From NCBI RefSeq assembly GCF_025666195.1, contig NZ_CP102592.1, forward strand, positions 992,001 through 1,056,000: a DNA stretch of 64,000 nt, read 5' to 3'. The notes under the pieces are model-generated. The model saw nothing but the letters and a program-made list of their open reading frames with translations. It was not told where the DNA came from and ran no database searches. Each line of letters starts with the position of its first letter. Position 1 is the first letter of the stretch. The translations under genes were made by a program, and so were the position numbers. Shown one piece after another: positions 27,041 to 34,408 of the stretch. Source of the DNA: Xanthomonas sp. CFBP 8443. GTDB taxonomy: Bacteria; Pseudomonadota; Gammaproteobacteria; Xanthomonadales; Xanthomonadaceae.

Positions 27041-27928
27041 CTATAACCGCAGCGCGTCCACCACGATCGAGAACGCGGGCGAAGGCTGTCGGCGGCTCGG
27101 GTAGTACAGGTGGTAGCCCGGAAAGGGCGGGCACCAATTTTCGAGCACGCGGACCAAGCGTCCCTCTTCGAGGTGCGGGGCGAACTCTTCTTCCGGCAAG
27201 AACGCGATGCCCAGTCCATCGAGCGCGGCGATCACCATATGCGGGGAGGTGTTGAAGGTCGCCTGCCCCTCGACCCGGACGTTCATCTGCCGCCCGCGAC
27301 GCTCGAACTCCCACACATACAGGCCGCCGTGGGTAGGGAAGCGGATATTGATGCAGCGGTGCTTGGTCAGGTCTTCAGGGGACTTCGGAACAGGGTGGGT
27401 CTCAAAGTAGGCCGGCGATGCGACCGCCGCCATCCTGAGCTTCGGGCCGATGGGGAGCGCGATCATGTCCTTGTCGATGCTCTCGCCCAATCGCACGCCG
27501 GCATCAAAGCGATCCGCCACGATGTCCCGAAATCCGTAAGCGACATCGAACTCGATGTTGATATCCGGGTAGCGATGCATCACCGGCATCAACTTGGGCA
27601 ATAGCAGCGTCCGCAGGATATGGTCGCCACTGGTGATGCGGACGGAACCGGCAGGCTTGTCCCGCATCGCCGTCAGCGCGTCCAGCTCGGACTCGATCTC
27701 ATCGAAACGATTGCCGATGGCCTGGAGCAACCTTGCGCCGGCAGGTGTGGGGGACACGCTGCGCGTGGTGCGGGTCAGAAGGCGGATTTCCAGCCGCTCT
27801 TCCAAGGCCTTGATGGCTTGGCTCAAGGCCGATTGGGTCACGCCGAGCACCGCGGCGGCGCGGGTGAAGCTTCCCTCGCGGGCCACGGAGACAAAAGCAA
27901 ACAGGTCGTTGAGGTTGCGTCGCGCCAT
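27041..27928 (-). CDS. LysR-family transcriptional regulator
   Basis: The 295-residue protein has an N-terminal winged helix-turn-helix (about 1-60; FVSVAREGSFTRAAAVLGVT, SQAIKALEERL, LLTRTTRSVSPTPAG). The C-terminal part is a periplasmic-binding-protein-like effector domain with the VAYGFRDIVADRFDAGVRLG pattern of the large LysR subgroup that controls neighbouring redox and efflux genes. The start MARRNLND at 27928 is preferred; an ATG 9 bases upstream is possible. It is transcribed away from the ADH gene, with a shared 120-bp control region containing a palindrome. It most likely regulates the divergent ADH-hydrolase-MFS genes. Confidence 0.93.
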   Translation of the reverse strand: MARRNLNDLFAFVSVAREGSFTRAAAVLGVTQSALSQAIKALEERLEIRLLTRTTRSVSPTPAGARLLQAIGNRFDEIESELDALTAMRDKPAGSVRITSGDHILRTLLLPKLMPVMHRYPDINIEFDVAYGFRDIVADRFDAGVRLGESIDKDMIALPIGPKLRMAAVASPAYFETHPVPKSPEDLTKHRCINIRFPTHGGLYVWEFERRGRQMNVRVEGQATFNTSPHMVIAALDGLGIAFLPEEEFAPHLEEGRLVRVLENWCPPFPGYHLYYPSRRQPSPAFSIVVDALRL

Positions 27929-27954
27929 GGAACCCATGGTGCCACGGCTTATTG

Positions 27955-27969
27955 ATTAGAGCGACTAAT
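27955..27969. promoter_or_regulatory. Candidate LysR binding site (ATTAG-N5-CTAAT)
   Basis: The perfect interrupted palindrome ATTAG-AGCGA-CTAAT fits the T-N11-A type site of LysR regulators. It lies 27 bases upstream of the lysR start and about 80 bases upstream of the ADH start. A second half-site-like CTAATA lies near 27993. The surrounding 100 bases are locally AT-rich. Confidence 0.6.
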
Positions 27970-28049
27970 AGCTCATACAAGCATTGATCATCTAATAAAG
28001 CTGATCCCGCGTCGGCAGAATGGCTGCACTCCCCCGCTGGATCCTTCCC

Positions 28050-29099
28050 ATGCCTGTTCGAGCCTACGGCGCCTACGCCGGCGACAAACCCCTGGAGCCG
28101 ATGGACATCGCCCGTCGCGCCCCGGGCCCGCATGACGTGCAGATCGACATCGCGTTCTGCGGCGTGTGTCACTCTGATCTCCACCAAGTCCGTGCCGAAT
28201 GGGCTGGCACCCAGTTCCCCTGCGTGCCCGGCCACGAGATCGTCGGGCGGGTCTGCGCCGTCGGCGCGCACGTCGATGGCTTCCAGGCGGGCGACCTGGT
28301 CGGCATCGGTTGCATCGTGGACAGCTGCAAGCAGTGTGAGGACTGCGCCGACGGCCTCGAAAACTACTGCGATGACATGGTCGGCACCTACAACTTCGCG
28401 ACGGCCGACGCCCCTGGCTGGACGCTGGGCGGCTACTCGCAGCAGATCGTCGTGCACGAGCGCTATGTGCTGCGCGTGCGCCATCCGCAGGAACAGCTGG
28501 CGGCGGTGGCTCCTTTGCTGTGCGCCGGTATCACCACCTATTCGCCACTGCGGCACTGGAATGCGGGTCCGGGAAAGAAGGTAGGCGTCGTGGGCATCGG
28601 CGGCCTGGGCCACATGGGCATCAAGCTCGCCCATGCCATGGGCGCCCACGTGGTGGCGTTCACCACTTCCGAGTCCAAGCGCGAAGCCGCGCTGGCGTTG
28701 GGCGCCGACGCGGTGGTGGTGTCCCGCGACGTTGAAGACATGGCCGTGCATGCCAAGAGCTTCGATCTGATTGTCGACACGGTGGCCGCGCCGCACGATC
28801 TGGACGCCTTCCTGGTCCTGCTCAAGCGCGATGCCGCGATGGTGCTGGTCGGTGCGCCTGCCAGCCCGCACCCGTCGCCGGGAGTATTCAACTTCATCAC
28901 CAAGCGCCGCACGTTGGCCGGTTCGATGATCGGCGGCATTGCGGAAACCCAGGAGATGCTCGACTTCTGCGCCCAGCACGGAATCGTGGCCGACATCGAG
29001 CTCATCCGTGCCGATCAGATCGAGCAGGCCTATGCGCGAATGCTCGAAGGCGACGTCAAATACCGCTTCGTGATCGACACCGCCACGCTGGGCGCCTGA
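28050..29099 (+). CDS. Zinc-dependent alcohol/aldehyde dehydrogenase (cinnamyl-alcohol-dehydrogenase/YahK-like)
   Basis: The 349-residue NAD(P)-dependent medium-chain dehydrogenase probably reduces aldehydes. Visible are the catalytic zinc ligands (Cys in CGVCHSDLH, His-Glu in PGHE, Cys in PLLCAGITTYSPL), the structural zinc Cys cluster (CKQCEDCADGLENYC) and the dinucleotide fold (GIGGLGHMGIKLAHAMGAHV). The start MPVRAYGAY at 28050 matches family N-termini; an in-frame ATG at 28020 would add ten residues. It lies divergent from lysR and is followed after 47 bp by a hydrolase gene. Confidence 0.94.
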   Translation: MPVRAYGAYAGDKPLEPMDIARRAPGPHDVQIDIAFCGVCHSDLHQVRAEWAGTQFPCVPGHEIVGRVCAVGAHVDGFQAGDLVGIGCIVDSCKQCEDCADGLENYCDDMVGTYNFATADAPGWTLGGYSQQIVVHERYVLRVRHPQEQLAAVAPLLCAGITTYSPLRHWNAGPGKKVGVVGIGGLGHMGIKLAHAMGAHVVAFTTSESKREAALALGADAVVVSRDVEDMAVHAKSFDLIVDTVAAPHDLDAFLVLLKRDAAMVLVGAPASPHPSPGVFNFITKRRTLAGSMIGGIAETQEMLDFCAQHGIVADIELIRADQIEQAYARMLEGDVKYRFVIDTATLGA

Positions 29100-29146
29100 C
29101 TGATGGCGCGGGAACGGCAACATTCCTTTTCAACGTGGAGAACCCC

Positions 29147-30175
29147 ATGAACAAGATCATCGCGCTGCTTGCGCTTCTGATCAGCCCCCTTGCCGCAACA
29201 GGAGCGGACATGTCCCATGGCGCCAACAACTTCTACGCCAGCGACCAGGTGACGGTGCAGAAAGTCACGTTCAAGAACCAGTACCGGATGCAGGTGGCGG
29301 GCAACTTGTTCGTGCCGAAGAATCTGGATCGCAGCGTCCGTCATGCGGCAATCGTGGTCGGCCATCCGATGGGAGCGGTGAAGGAGCAGAGCGCCAACCT
29401 CTACGCCACCAAGATGGCCGAGCAGGGCTTCGTCACGCTGTCTCTCGATCTGTCGTTCTGGGGCGAGAGCGAGGGCGAACCGGGCCACCTGGTGGCCCCG
29501 GAAATCTATGCCGACGATTTCAGCGCGGCAGTGGACTTCCTCGGCACCCAGGCCATCGTGGATCCGGACCGGATCGGCGTCCTCGGCATCTGCGGCAGCG
29601 GCAGCTTCGTCATCAGCGCAGCCAAGATCGATCCGCGGATGAAAGCCATCGCCACCGTGAGCATGTACGACATGGGCGCCGCCGTCCGCGACGGCCTTAA
29701 CAAGTCCACCACCCTTGCGCAGCGCAAGGAGATCATCCGGTCGGCCATCGATCAGCGCTTCGCCGAGTTCACCGGCGGCGACATCAAATACATCCCAGGA
29801 ACGGTCAACGAACTGGACGAAAATACACCCGACATCCAGCGCGAGTTCTACGACTTCTATCGCACTGCGCGTGGCCAATACACGCCCAAAGGGCAGTCGG
29901 CGGAGAACACGACCAAGCCCATGCTCAGCAGCCTGGTCAAGTTCATGAACTTCTACCCGTTCAATGACATCGAGACGATCTCGCCGCGTCCGATGCTGTT
30001 CATCGCCGGTGACCGGGCGCACTCGAAGGAATTCAGCGAGGACGCCTATCGCCTGGCGGGCCAGCCCAAGGAGCTGGTGTGGGTGAAGGGCGCCGGGCAT
30101 GTGGATCTCTATGACCGGGTCGACCTCATTCCGTTCGACAAGCTGACGGCTTTCTTCAAACAGCATCTGCAATAA
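29147..30175 (+). CDS. Secreted alpha/beta hydrolase (YcjY-like) with Cys in the nucleophile elbow
   Basis: The 342-residue protein has a signal peptide (MNKIIALLALLISPLAATGA) and an alpha/beta-hydrolase fold. It has an oxyanion region VVGHPMGAVKEQ and DLSFWGESEGEPG. The nucleophile elbow reads GICGSGS, which places Cys (about residue 149), not Ser, at the GxNxG nucleophile position. The acid DRAHSKEFSEDA and His in KGAGHVDLYD complete the likely triad. Related proteins occur widely beside LysR regulators and reductases, and their substrates are mostly unknown. GTGGAG before the ATG supports this start rather than the one four codons upstream. It is probably in one transcript with the ADH. 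Confidence 0.88.
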   Translation: MNKIIALLALLISPLAATGADMSHGANNFYASDQVTVQKVTFKNQYRMQVAGNLFVPKNLDRSVRHAAIVVGHPMGAVKEQSANLYATKMAEQGFVTLSLDLSFWGESEGEPGHLVAPEIYADDFSAAVDFLGTQAIVDPDRIGVLGICGSGSFVISAAKIDPRMKAIATVSMYDMGAAVRDGLNKSTTLAQRKEIIRSAIDQRFAEFTGGDIKYIPGTVNELDENTPDIQREFYDFYRTARGQYTPKGQSAENTTKPMLSSLVKFMNFYPFNDIETISPRPMLFIAGDRAHSKEFSEDAYRLAGQPKELVWVKGAGHVDLYDRVDLIPFDKLTAFFKQHLQ

Positions 30176-30228
30176 CGGCGTGCGGTTTTGGCGCAGCGGC
30201 TGTCGTTGGCAATCAGAGGAACATCGGC

Positions 30229-30334
30229 ATGAACACATCTGGCCGCCGCAGTGGCGCTGTCTTCCTGCGGGAATGTGCTGCCTGGCAATGGCGGTGCGCC
30301 AAGCGGCACCCAATCCTCGGGATACGCGCTATGA
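30229..30334 (+). pseudogene. Possible remnant of a small lipoprotein gene
   Basis: In one frame the bases 30236-30334 read HLAAAVALSSCGNVLPGNGG and continue to a TGA. This looks like the end of a lipoprotein signal peptide with lipobox LSSC and a short tail. The only nearby ATG (30229, after GAGGAAC) is one base out of that frame, so the piece would need a one-base shift to be expressed. It could be a decayed or truncated gene, or chance. It lies in the 220-bp gap before the MFS gene. Confidence 0.25.
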
Positions 30335-30398
30335 GCATGCGCGCTGTCCTCTCCTTTGAAGCACCCAGGCCGGCCGGCGAGCCGCAGGACACAACGCC

Positions 30399-31613
30399 AT
30401 GACAGGCGCTCCAACAAGCACGTCGGTGGGCGGCATCGAACGCGCCGCGACAACGCAGTTGGCCAACTGGAGCGGCGTTTTCGCCATGACGCTGTGCGTG
30501 TTCGCGCTGATCGCATCGGAATTCATGCCCGTCAGTCTGCTGACGCCGATGGCGACCGACCTTGGCGTCAGCGAAGGCCTGGTGGGATATGGCATCGCCA
30601 TCTCCGGTGCATTCGCGGTGCTCACCAGCCTGTCCATCCCTGCGCTGGCCGGCAGCATGGACCGCAGGACGCTGTTGCTTGGACTGACCGGCGCGATGGC
30701 TGTGTCCGGCGCGATCATCGCGATGGCGCCGAACTATCCGATCTACATGCTCGGCCGCGCGCTCATCGGCGTGGTCATCGGCGGTTTCTGGTCGATGTCT
30801 GCGGCCACCGCCATGCGCCTTGTGCCGCTCGCGCAGGTGCCGCGCGCCTTGTCCATCTTCAACGGCGGCAACGCGTTGGCCACGGTGATCGCCGCGCCGC
30901 TGGGCAGCTACCTGGGCGCGGTCGTCGGCTGGCGCGGTACCTTCCTCTGCCTGATTCCGGTGGCCGCCATCGCCTTTGTGTGGCAGTGGGCAAGCTTGCC
31001 GGCCATGGCCGCCGAACGCAGGGCCGGCGCCGGCAACGTCTTCCGCCTGCTTAGAAGCCGACATATCGCGTTGGGCATGGCGGCCTGTGCTGCGTTCTTC
31101 ATGGGACAGTTCGCATTGTTCATCTACCTGCGGCCATTCCTTGAAACGGCGACGCGGGTCGAGGTGGCCACGCTCTCGCTCATCCTGCTGGGGATAGGTG
31201 TGGCGGGCTTGGTGGGTACCTTCGTGATCGGGGCGGTTCTCAAGCGCGGCCTGTATCGCACGCTGACCGCCATTCCGGTGCTCATGGCGACGATCGCGCT
31301 GGCGCTCATCCCCTTGGCCCACTGGCTATGGCCAGTTGCCGCGCTGCTGGCGCTATGGGGGTTGCTGGCGACTGCGGCTCCGGTGGGCTGGTGGAGCTGG
31401 ATCGCGCGCGCCATGCCGGCGGATGCCGAAGCGGGTGGTGGGTTAATGGTGGCGGTGATCCAGCTCGCCATCGCCTTGGGTTCGACTGTGGGCGGGGCGC
31501 TGTTCGATCGCAGCGGCTACGAAAGCACCTTCGTGGCGAGTGCGGCGCTGCTGCTGTTCGGCGCGTTCCTGTCCCTGATGGCGTCGCGTTCGTCCGTGGC
31601 GCCATCCGCTTGA
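30399..31613 (+). CDS. MFS exporter of the DHA1 (AraJ/NepI/YdhP-like) family
   Basis: The 404-residue integral membrane protein has 12 predicted membrane helices beginning near residue 26 (GVFAMTLCVFALIASEFMPV). EFMPVSLLTPMATDLGVSEG and GYGIAISGAFAVLTSLSIPA are typical of the drug/nucleoside/arabinose efflux branch. DRRTLLLG sits in the loop between helices 2 and 3, and the motif-C-like GNALATVIAAPLGSYLGAV in helix 5 marks a proton-coupled exporter. The substrate is unknown. It follows the hydrolase after a 220-bp gap holding a possible lipoprotein remnant and precedes a cyclophilin-like lipoprotein. Confidence 0.92.
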   Translation: MTGAPTSTSVGGIERAATTQLANWSGVFAMTLCVFALIASEFMPVSLLTPMATDLGVSEGLVGYGIAISGAFAVLTSLSIPALAGSMDRRTLLLGLTGAMAVSGAIIAMAPNYPIYMLGRALIGVVIGGFWSMSAATAMRLVPLAQVPRALSIFNGGNALATVIAAPLGSYLGAVVGWRGTFLCLIPVAAIAFVWQWASLPAMAAERRAGAGNVFRLLRSRHIALGMAACAAFFMGQFALFIYLRPFLETATRVEVATLSLILLGIGVAGLVGTFVIGAVLKRGLYRTLTAIPVLMATIALALIPLAHWLWPVAALLALWGLLATAAPVGWWSWIARAMPADAEAGGGLMVAVIQLAIALGSTVGGALFDRSGYESTFVASAALLLFGAFLSLMASRSSVAPSA

Positions 31614-31639
31614 CGACCTGTTTGCTCCGGAGCGATGCC

Positions 31640-32164
31640 GTGCACTTGAAACTGCGCTCCCTCATCGAACAGCGGGCCTTGGCACGGTGGTGGCCCCTGT
31701 GCGAGGCAGTGGCGTTGCTGGGCATGGTGACGCTTGCCGGGTGCGCCGCGAACCCGTCCGAGGCGCTTGGGACGATGGCTCAGGATGCGCGTGGCGCGTC
31801 CGCGAAATGGGAGGGTACGCACATGTGGATGACCGTCGGCGAACGCCGCTTTGCCGTCACGTTGGCCGATACCTCTGCGGCCCGGGCGTTCGCCGCCCAG
31901 CTCCCGCTGGCGTTGGACATGGCGGAACTCAACGGCAACGAAAAACATGCCGACCTAGCGAAAGCGCTACCCGTTCGCGCGAGCCGACCGGGGACGATCC
32001 AGAAAGGCGATCTGATGCTCTATGGAACGCGCACGGTGGTCGTCTTCTACGAAAGCTTCCATTCGTCGTATACCTACACCAGCCTGGGACGGGTGGACGA
32101 TCCCGCCGGCCTGGCCCAGGCTCTGGGCCGAGGCGACGTCCGGGTCGCTTTCTCGGCAGAATGA
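31640..32164 (+). CDS. Cyclophilin-like-fold lipoprotein
   Basis: The 174-residue protein starts at GTG 31640 (24 bases after the MFS stop), which gives a normal lipoprotein signal with lipobox TLAGC near residue 33. The mature part (MWMTVGERRFAVTLADTSAA, LPLALDMAELNGNEK, GDLMLYGTRTVVVFYESF, YTSLGRVDDPAGLAQALG) matches the cyclophilin-like family that replaces cyclophilin A-type isomerases in many proteobacterial reductase clusters. Its biochemical activity is not established, and isomerase residues are not obvious. It closes the accessory cassette. An internal ATG (31724) would leave too short a signal. Confidence 0.8.
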   Translation: MHLKLRSLIEQRALARWWPLCEAVALLGMVTLAGCAANPSEALGTMAQDARGASAKWEGTHMWMTVGERRFAVTLADTSAARAFAAQLPLALDMAELNGNEKHADLAKALPVRASRPGTIQKGDLMLYGTRTVVVFYESFHSSYTYTSLGRVDDPAGLAQALGRGDVRVAFSAE

Positions 32165-32363
32165 GCCCGTTGATCTGAGCCCCATCCTTGTGCCAAGTGT
32201 CGTGCGGCATGCGCAGATCGCTCTTCTCGCGGGTCTGCAGATTGCCTGTCCGCCCGCGATCGCTGCGACGTGTCCTCGCACCTGCGCGAGCGCTGTGGCG
32301 GCTGCCCGCATTCGCGCCTCGCCTGGTGGGTCGCATTGCGCTGCCAGTGTCGCCAGCGAGGCC

Positions 32364-33101
32364 TTACTCGGGCGGCGCCTGCACCTCCACCGTCACTTCC
32401 AGCACGTCGTGGCGCCAGGACTCGATGTCGAACTCCACCGCGCGGCCGTCGGCGGCGTAGCTCACCCGCTGCAGCCGGAAGCATGGCGTGCCGGCGGTGG
32501 ACTGCAGCAGCGCGGCCTGCTCGGCATCCAGCGTGGCCGGATACATCGACAGCCGGCTGCGCGCCTGGCGCAACCCCAGCCGCTGCGCGAGCACGGCGCT
32601 GAGCGAAGCGGCCAGGTCGTAGTCGAGCAAGGTCGGTGCCCAGACGGCCAGGATCGCGTTGGTCTCCAGCAGCACCGCGCGGCGGCCGATCCAGCGCCGG
32701 CGCTGCAGGACGAAAACCTCTTCAGCGGCATCGTCCAGTTCCAGCTGCCGCGCCAGCATGGCGCCGGCCGGTTGGCGGCGCGCGCCAAGCAGTTCGGTAC
32801 GCGGCATGCCGCCCTGCGCGGCCACGTACTGCATGAAGCCGGCGATGCTGGTGGGGTCGTGGCGCACGCGCGGCGCGCTGACGAACCAGCCACGGCGGTT
32901 CTCGCGGTAGATATGTCCTTCCGATTCGAGTTGCTGCAGCGCCTCGCGCAAGGTGATGCGGGTGCAGCCGAACAGCGCGGCCAGTTCGCGCTCCACCGGC
33001 AGGCGCTGGTCCGCGGCCCATTCGCCGCCGGCGATGCGCGCCAGCAGCGCATCGACGATGCGCTGGCCGAAACCGGTGGCGGGATTCAATGGCGTGGGCA
33101 T
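32364..33101 (-). CDS. GntR-family (HutC/UTRA subfamily) transcriptional regulator
   Basis: The 245-residue protein has an N-terminal GntR winged helix (about 8-70; IVDALLARIAGGEWAADQRL, LPVERELAALFGCTRITLRE, HIYRENRRGWFV) and a C-terminal UTRA ligand-binding domain (about 85-240; VLLETNAILAVWAPTL, YAADGRAVEFDIESWRHD). Start MPTPLNPATG at 33101; the upstream in-frame extension is Cys/Arg-rich spacer. HutC-type regulators bind sites around GTCTAGAC, and just such a palindrome (37949-37962) lies at the head of the minus-strand kinase/TonB-receptor/PnuC genes. It is probably the local repressor, responding to the imported compound or its phosphate. Confidence 0.9.
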   Translation of the reverse strand: MPTPLNPATGFGQRIVDALLARIAGGEWAADQRLPVERELAALFGCTRITLREALQQLESEGHIYRENRRGWFVSAPRVRHDPTSIAGFMQYVAAQGGMPRTELLGARRQPAGAMLARQLELDDAAEEVFVLQRRRWIGRRAVLLETNAILAVWAPTLLDYDLAASLSAVLAQRLGLRQARSRLSMYPATLDAEQAALLQSTAGTPCFRLQRVSYAADGRAVEFDIESWRHDVLEVTVEVQAPPE

Positions 33102-33156
33102 GGGGTCTCCGTGGCGATGCTGCACTTTTCTTGCCCATGGTCGCAGGCAACGAAAC

Positions 33157-33245
33157 CTGTGGGAGCGACTGCAGTCTCGACAGGCCTCGCTTGCAAAGCC
33201 TGTCGCGGCGAATGGCAGGAAGTCACCCGGAGTCGCTTCCACAAC
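33157..33245. repeat. REP-like element between the GntR and PnuC genes
   Basis: TGTGGGAGCGACTGCAGTCT near 33158 and GGAGTCGCTTCCACAA near 33230 are inverted diverged copies of the dispersed REP-like sequence. The 350-bp gap (33102-33453) holds no gene that I can support. Confidence 0.5.
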
Positions 33246-33453
33246 GCTCCGCTCACTGCGCATGCCCGGGATCGAGAATGCTCCAGCATAGCGATGCCGC
33301 GTGCGCTCGTGGCACTGCGGTGCGACCGGCGCGCCGGGCTAGCGCAGGCTGGCATGAACCGTCTGCGCCTCTTGCGCGCCGGTCATGACGACCGTCCCGG
33401 CCTGCTCGCCGATGCCGGTCTGCGTCGATTGCGGCGCATGCGGATGCGCCGGC

Positions 33454-34035
33454 TCATGGCGCCGGCTGCGCAGCGCCCGCGCGTTGCAGGTCGGCCTGCC
33501 ACAGCCGCAGGCCGTACCCCGCCAGTACCACGAAGCCGGCATACAGCGCCGCGGTGGGATACAGCCCCTTGTAGACGAAGACGCCGACGTAGACGCAGTC
33601 GAGCACGATCCACAGGCCCCAGTTGGCGATGCGTTTGCGCGCCGCCCAGAAACTGGCGACCAGGCTGAAGGCGGACAGCGCCGCATCCAGCCACGGCAGC
33701 GCGGCGTCGGTGTAGCGATGCATCAGCCAGCCCAGCAGCGCCGCGCCGGCGGCGCCGGCCAGCAACGACCGCACGCCTTCGCGCCGCGGCAGCGGACCGA
33801 CATGGACCTTTCCGTGGTCCAGCCGACCCTGGCTCCAGCGCCACCAACCGTAGCCCTGCAGGAACACGTAGACGCCCTGCAGCAGCATGTCCGAGTACAG
33901 CTTCCATTGGTAGAACAGCCACGCATAGAGCAGCACGGCGACGACGTTGACCGGCCAGCACCAGCGCACCCGCCGCGCGGTCAGCCACACGCCGAGCACG
34001 TTGACCAGCACGGCGAGGAGTTCGAGGGGGGACAT
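33454..34035 (-). CDS. PnuC-family vitamin/nucleoside transporter
   Basis: The 193-residue protein has about seven membrane helices and the PnuC signature region (LLYAWLFYQWKLYSDMLLQG, QGYGWWRWSQG, WLWIVLDCVYVGVFVYKGLY-like). PnuC proteins let nicotinamide riboside, thiamine (PnuT) or related compounds diffuse in; a kinase then traps them by phosphorylation. That kinase is plausibly the APH-fold protein at 36730-37878. The substrate cannot be read from the sequence. The closeness of pncB favours a pyridine compound, while pairing of PnuC with a TonB receptor and ThiK-like kinase elsewhere would favour thiamine. The start MSPLELLAVL at 34035 is chosen over an upstream ATG in repeat-like spacer. 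Confidence 0.88.
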   Translation of the reverse strand: MSPLELLAVLVNVLGVWLTARRVRWCWPVNVVAVLLYAWLFYQWKLYSDMLLQGVYVFLQGYGWWRWSQGRLDHGKVHVGPLPRREGVRSLLAGAAGAALLGWLMHRYTDAALPWLDAALSAFSLVASFWAARKRIANWGLWIVLDCVYVGVFVYKGLYPTAALYAGFVVLAGYGLRLWQADLQRAGAAQPAP

Positions 34036-34408
34036 GGTTGGAAGGCCGGGATTGGGGAGTGGAGATTCGGGATTGGGAGCGGCTCGCGAATTCACCGCAT
34101 TGCGCTCTTCTGTAGGAGCGGCTTCAGCCGCGACGCTTTACCGTCAATGCGTCGCGACTGAAGCCGCTCTCACATCGGCGGGAAGCATGGCAAAACGGTT
34201 GAAGGCTAGGCTGGGTAATCGGGTCAATGTCGAATCAGCGATCAGGAAACTCTGTGAATGCATGGCGTCGCGCTTTTCTCGGGAGCAGCTTCAGCCGCGA
34301 CACGTTAGCGGTAAAGCGTCGCGGCTGAAGCCGCTCCTACAAGGTCATGCTTTCGACGCCGACCCCTGCTTTTGCGAATCCCCAATCCCGAATCCCCAAT
34401 CCCGTCCC
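34036..34408. repeat. Repeat-filled gap between the TonB receptor and pnuC
   Basis: Two REP-like hairpins lie here: 34110-34172 and 34281-34342, each with GGAGCGGCTTCAGCCGCGAC-type arms facing each other. Flanking them are inverted runs of a second dispersed motif: GATTCGGGATTGGGAGCGG near 34065 and GAATCCCCAATCCCGAATCC near 34377. No gene is visible. The gap lies in the middle of the presumed minus-strand operon and could affect mRNA stability between the receptor and the transporter. Confidence 0.75.

Noticed and set aside
32074..32484. Possible minus-strand gene between the lipoprotein and GntR genes
   Set aside because: Arg/Gly-rich translation overlaps two well-supported genes; it looks like a GC-frame shadow.
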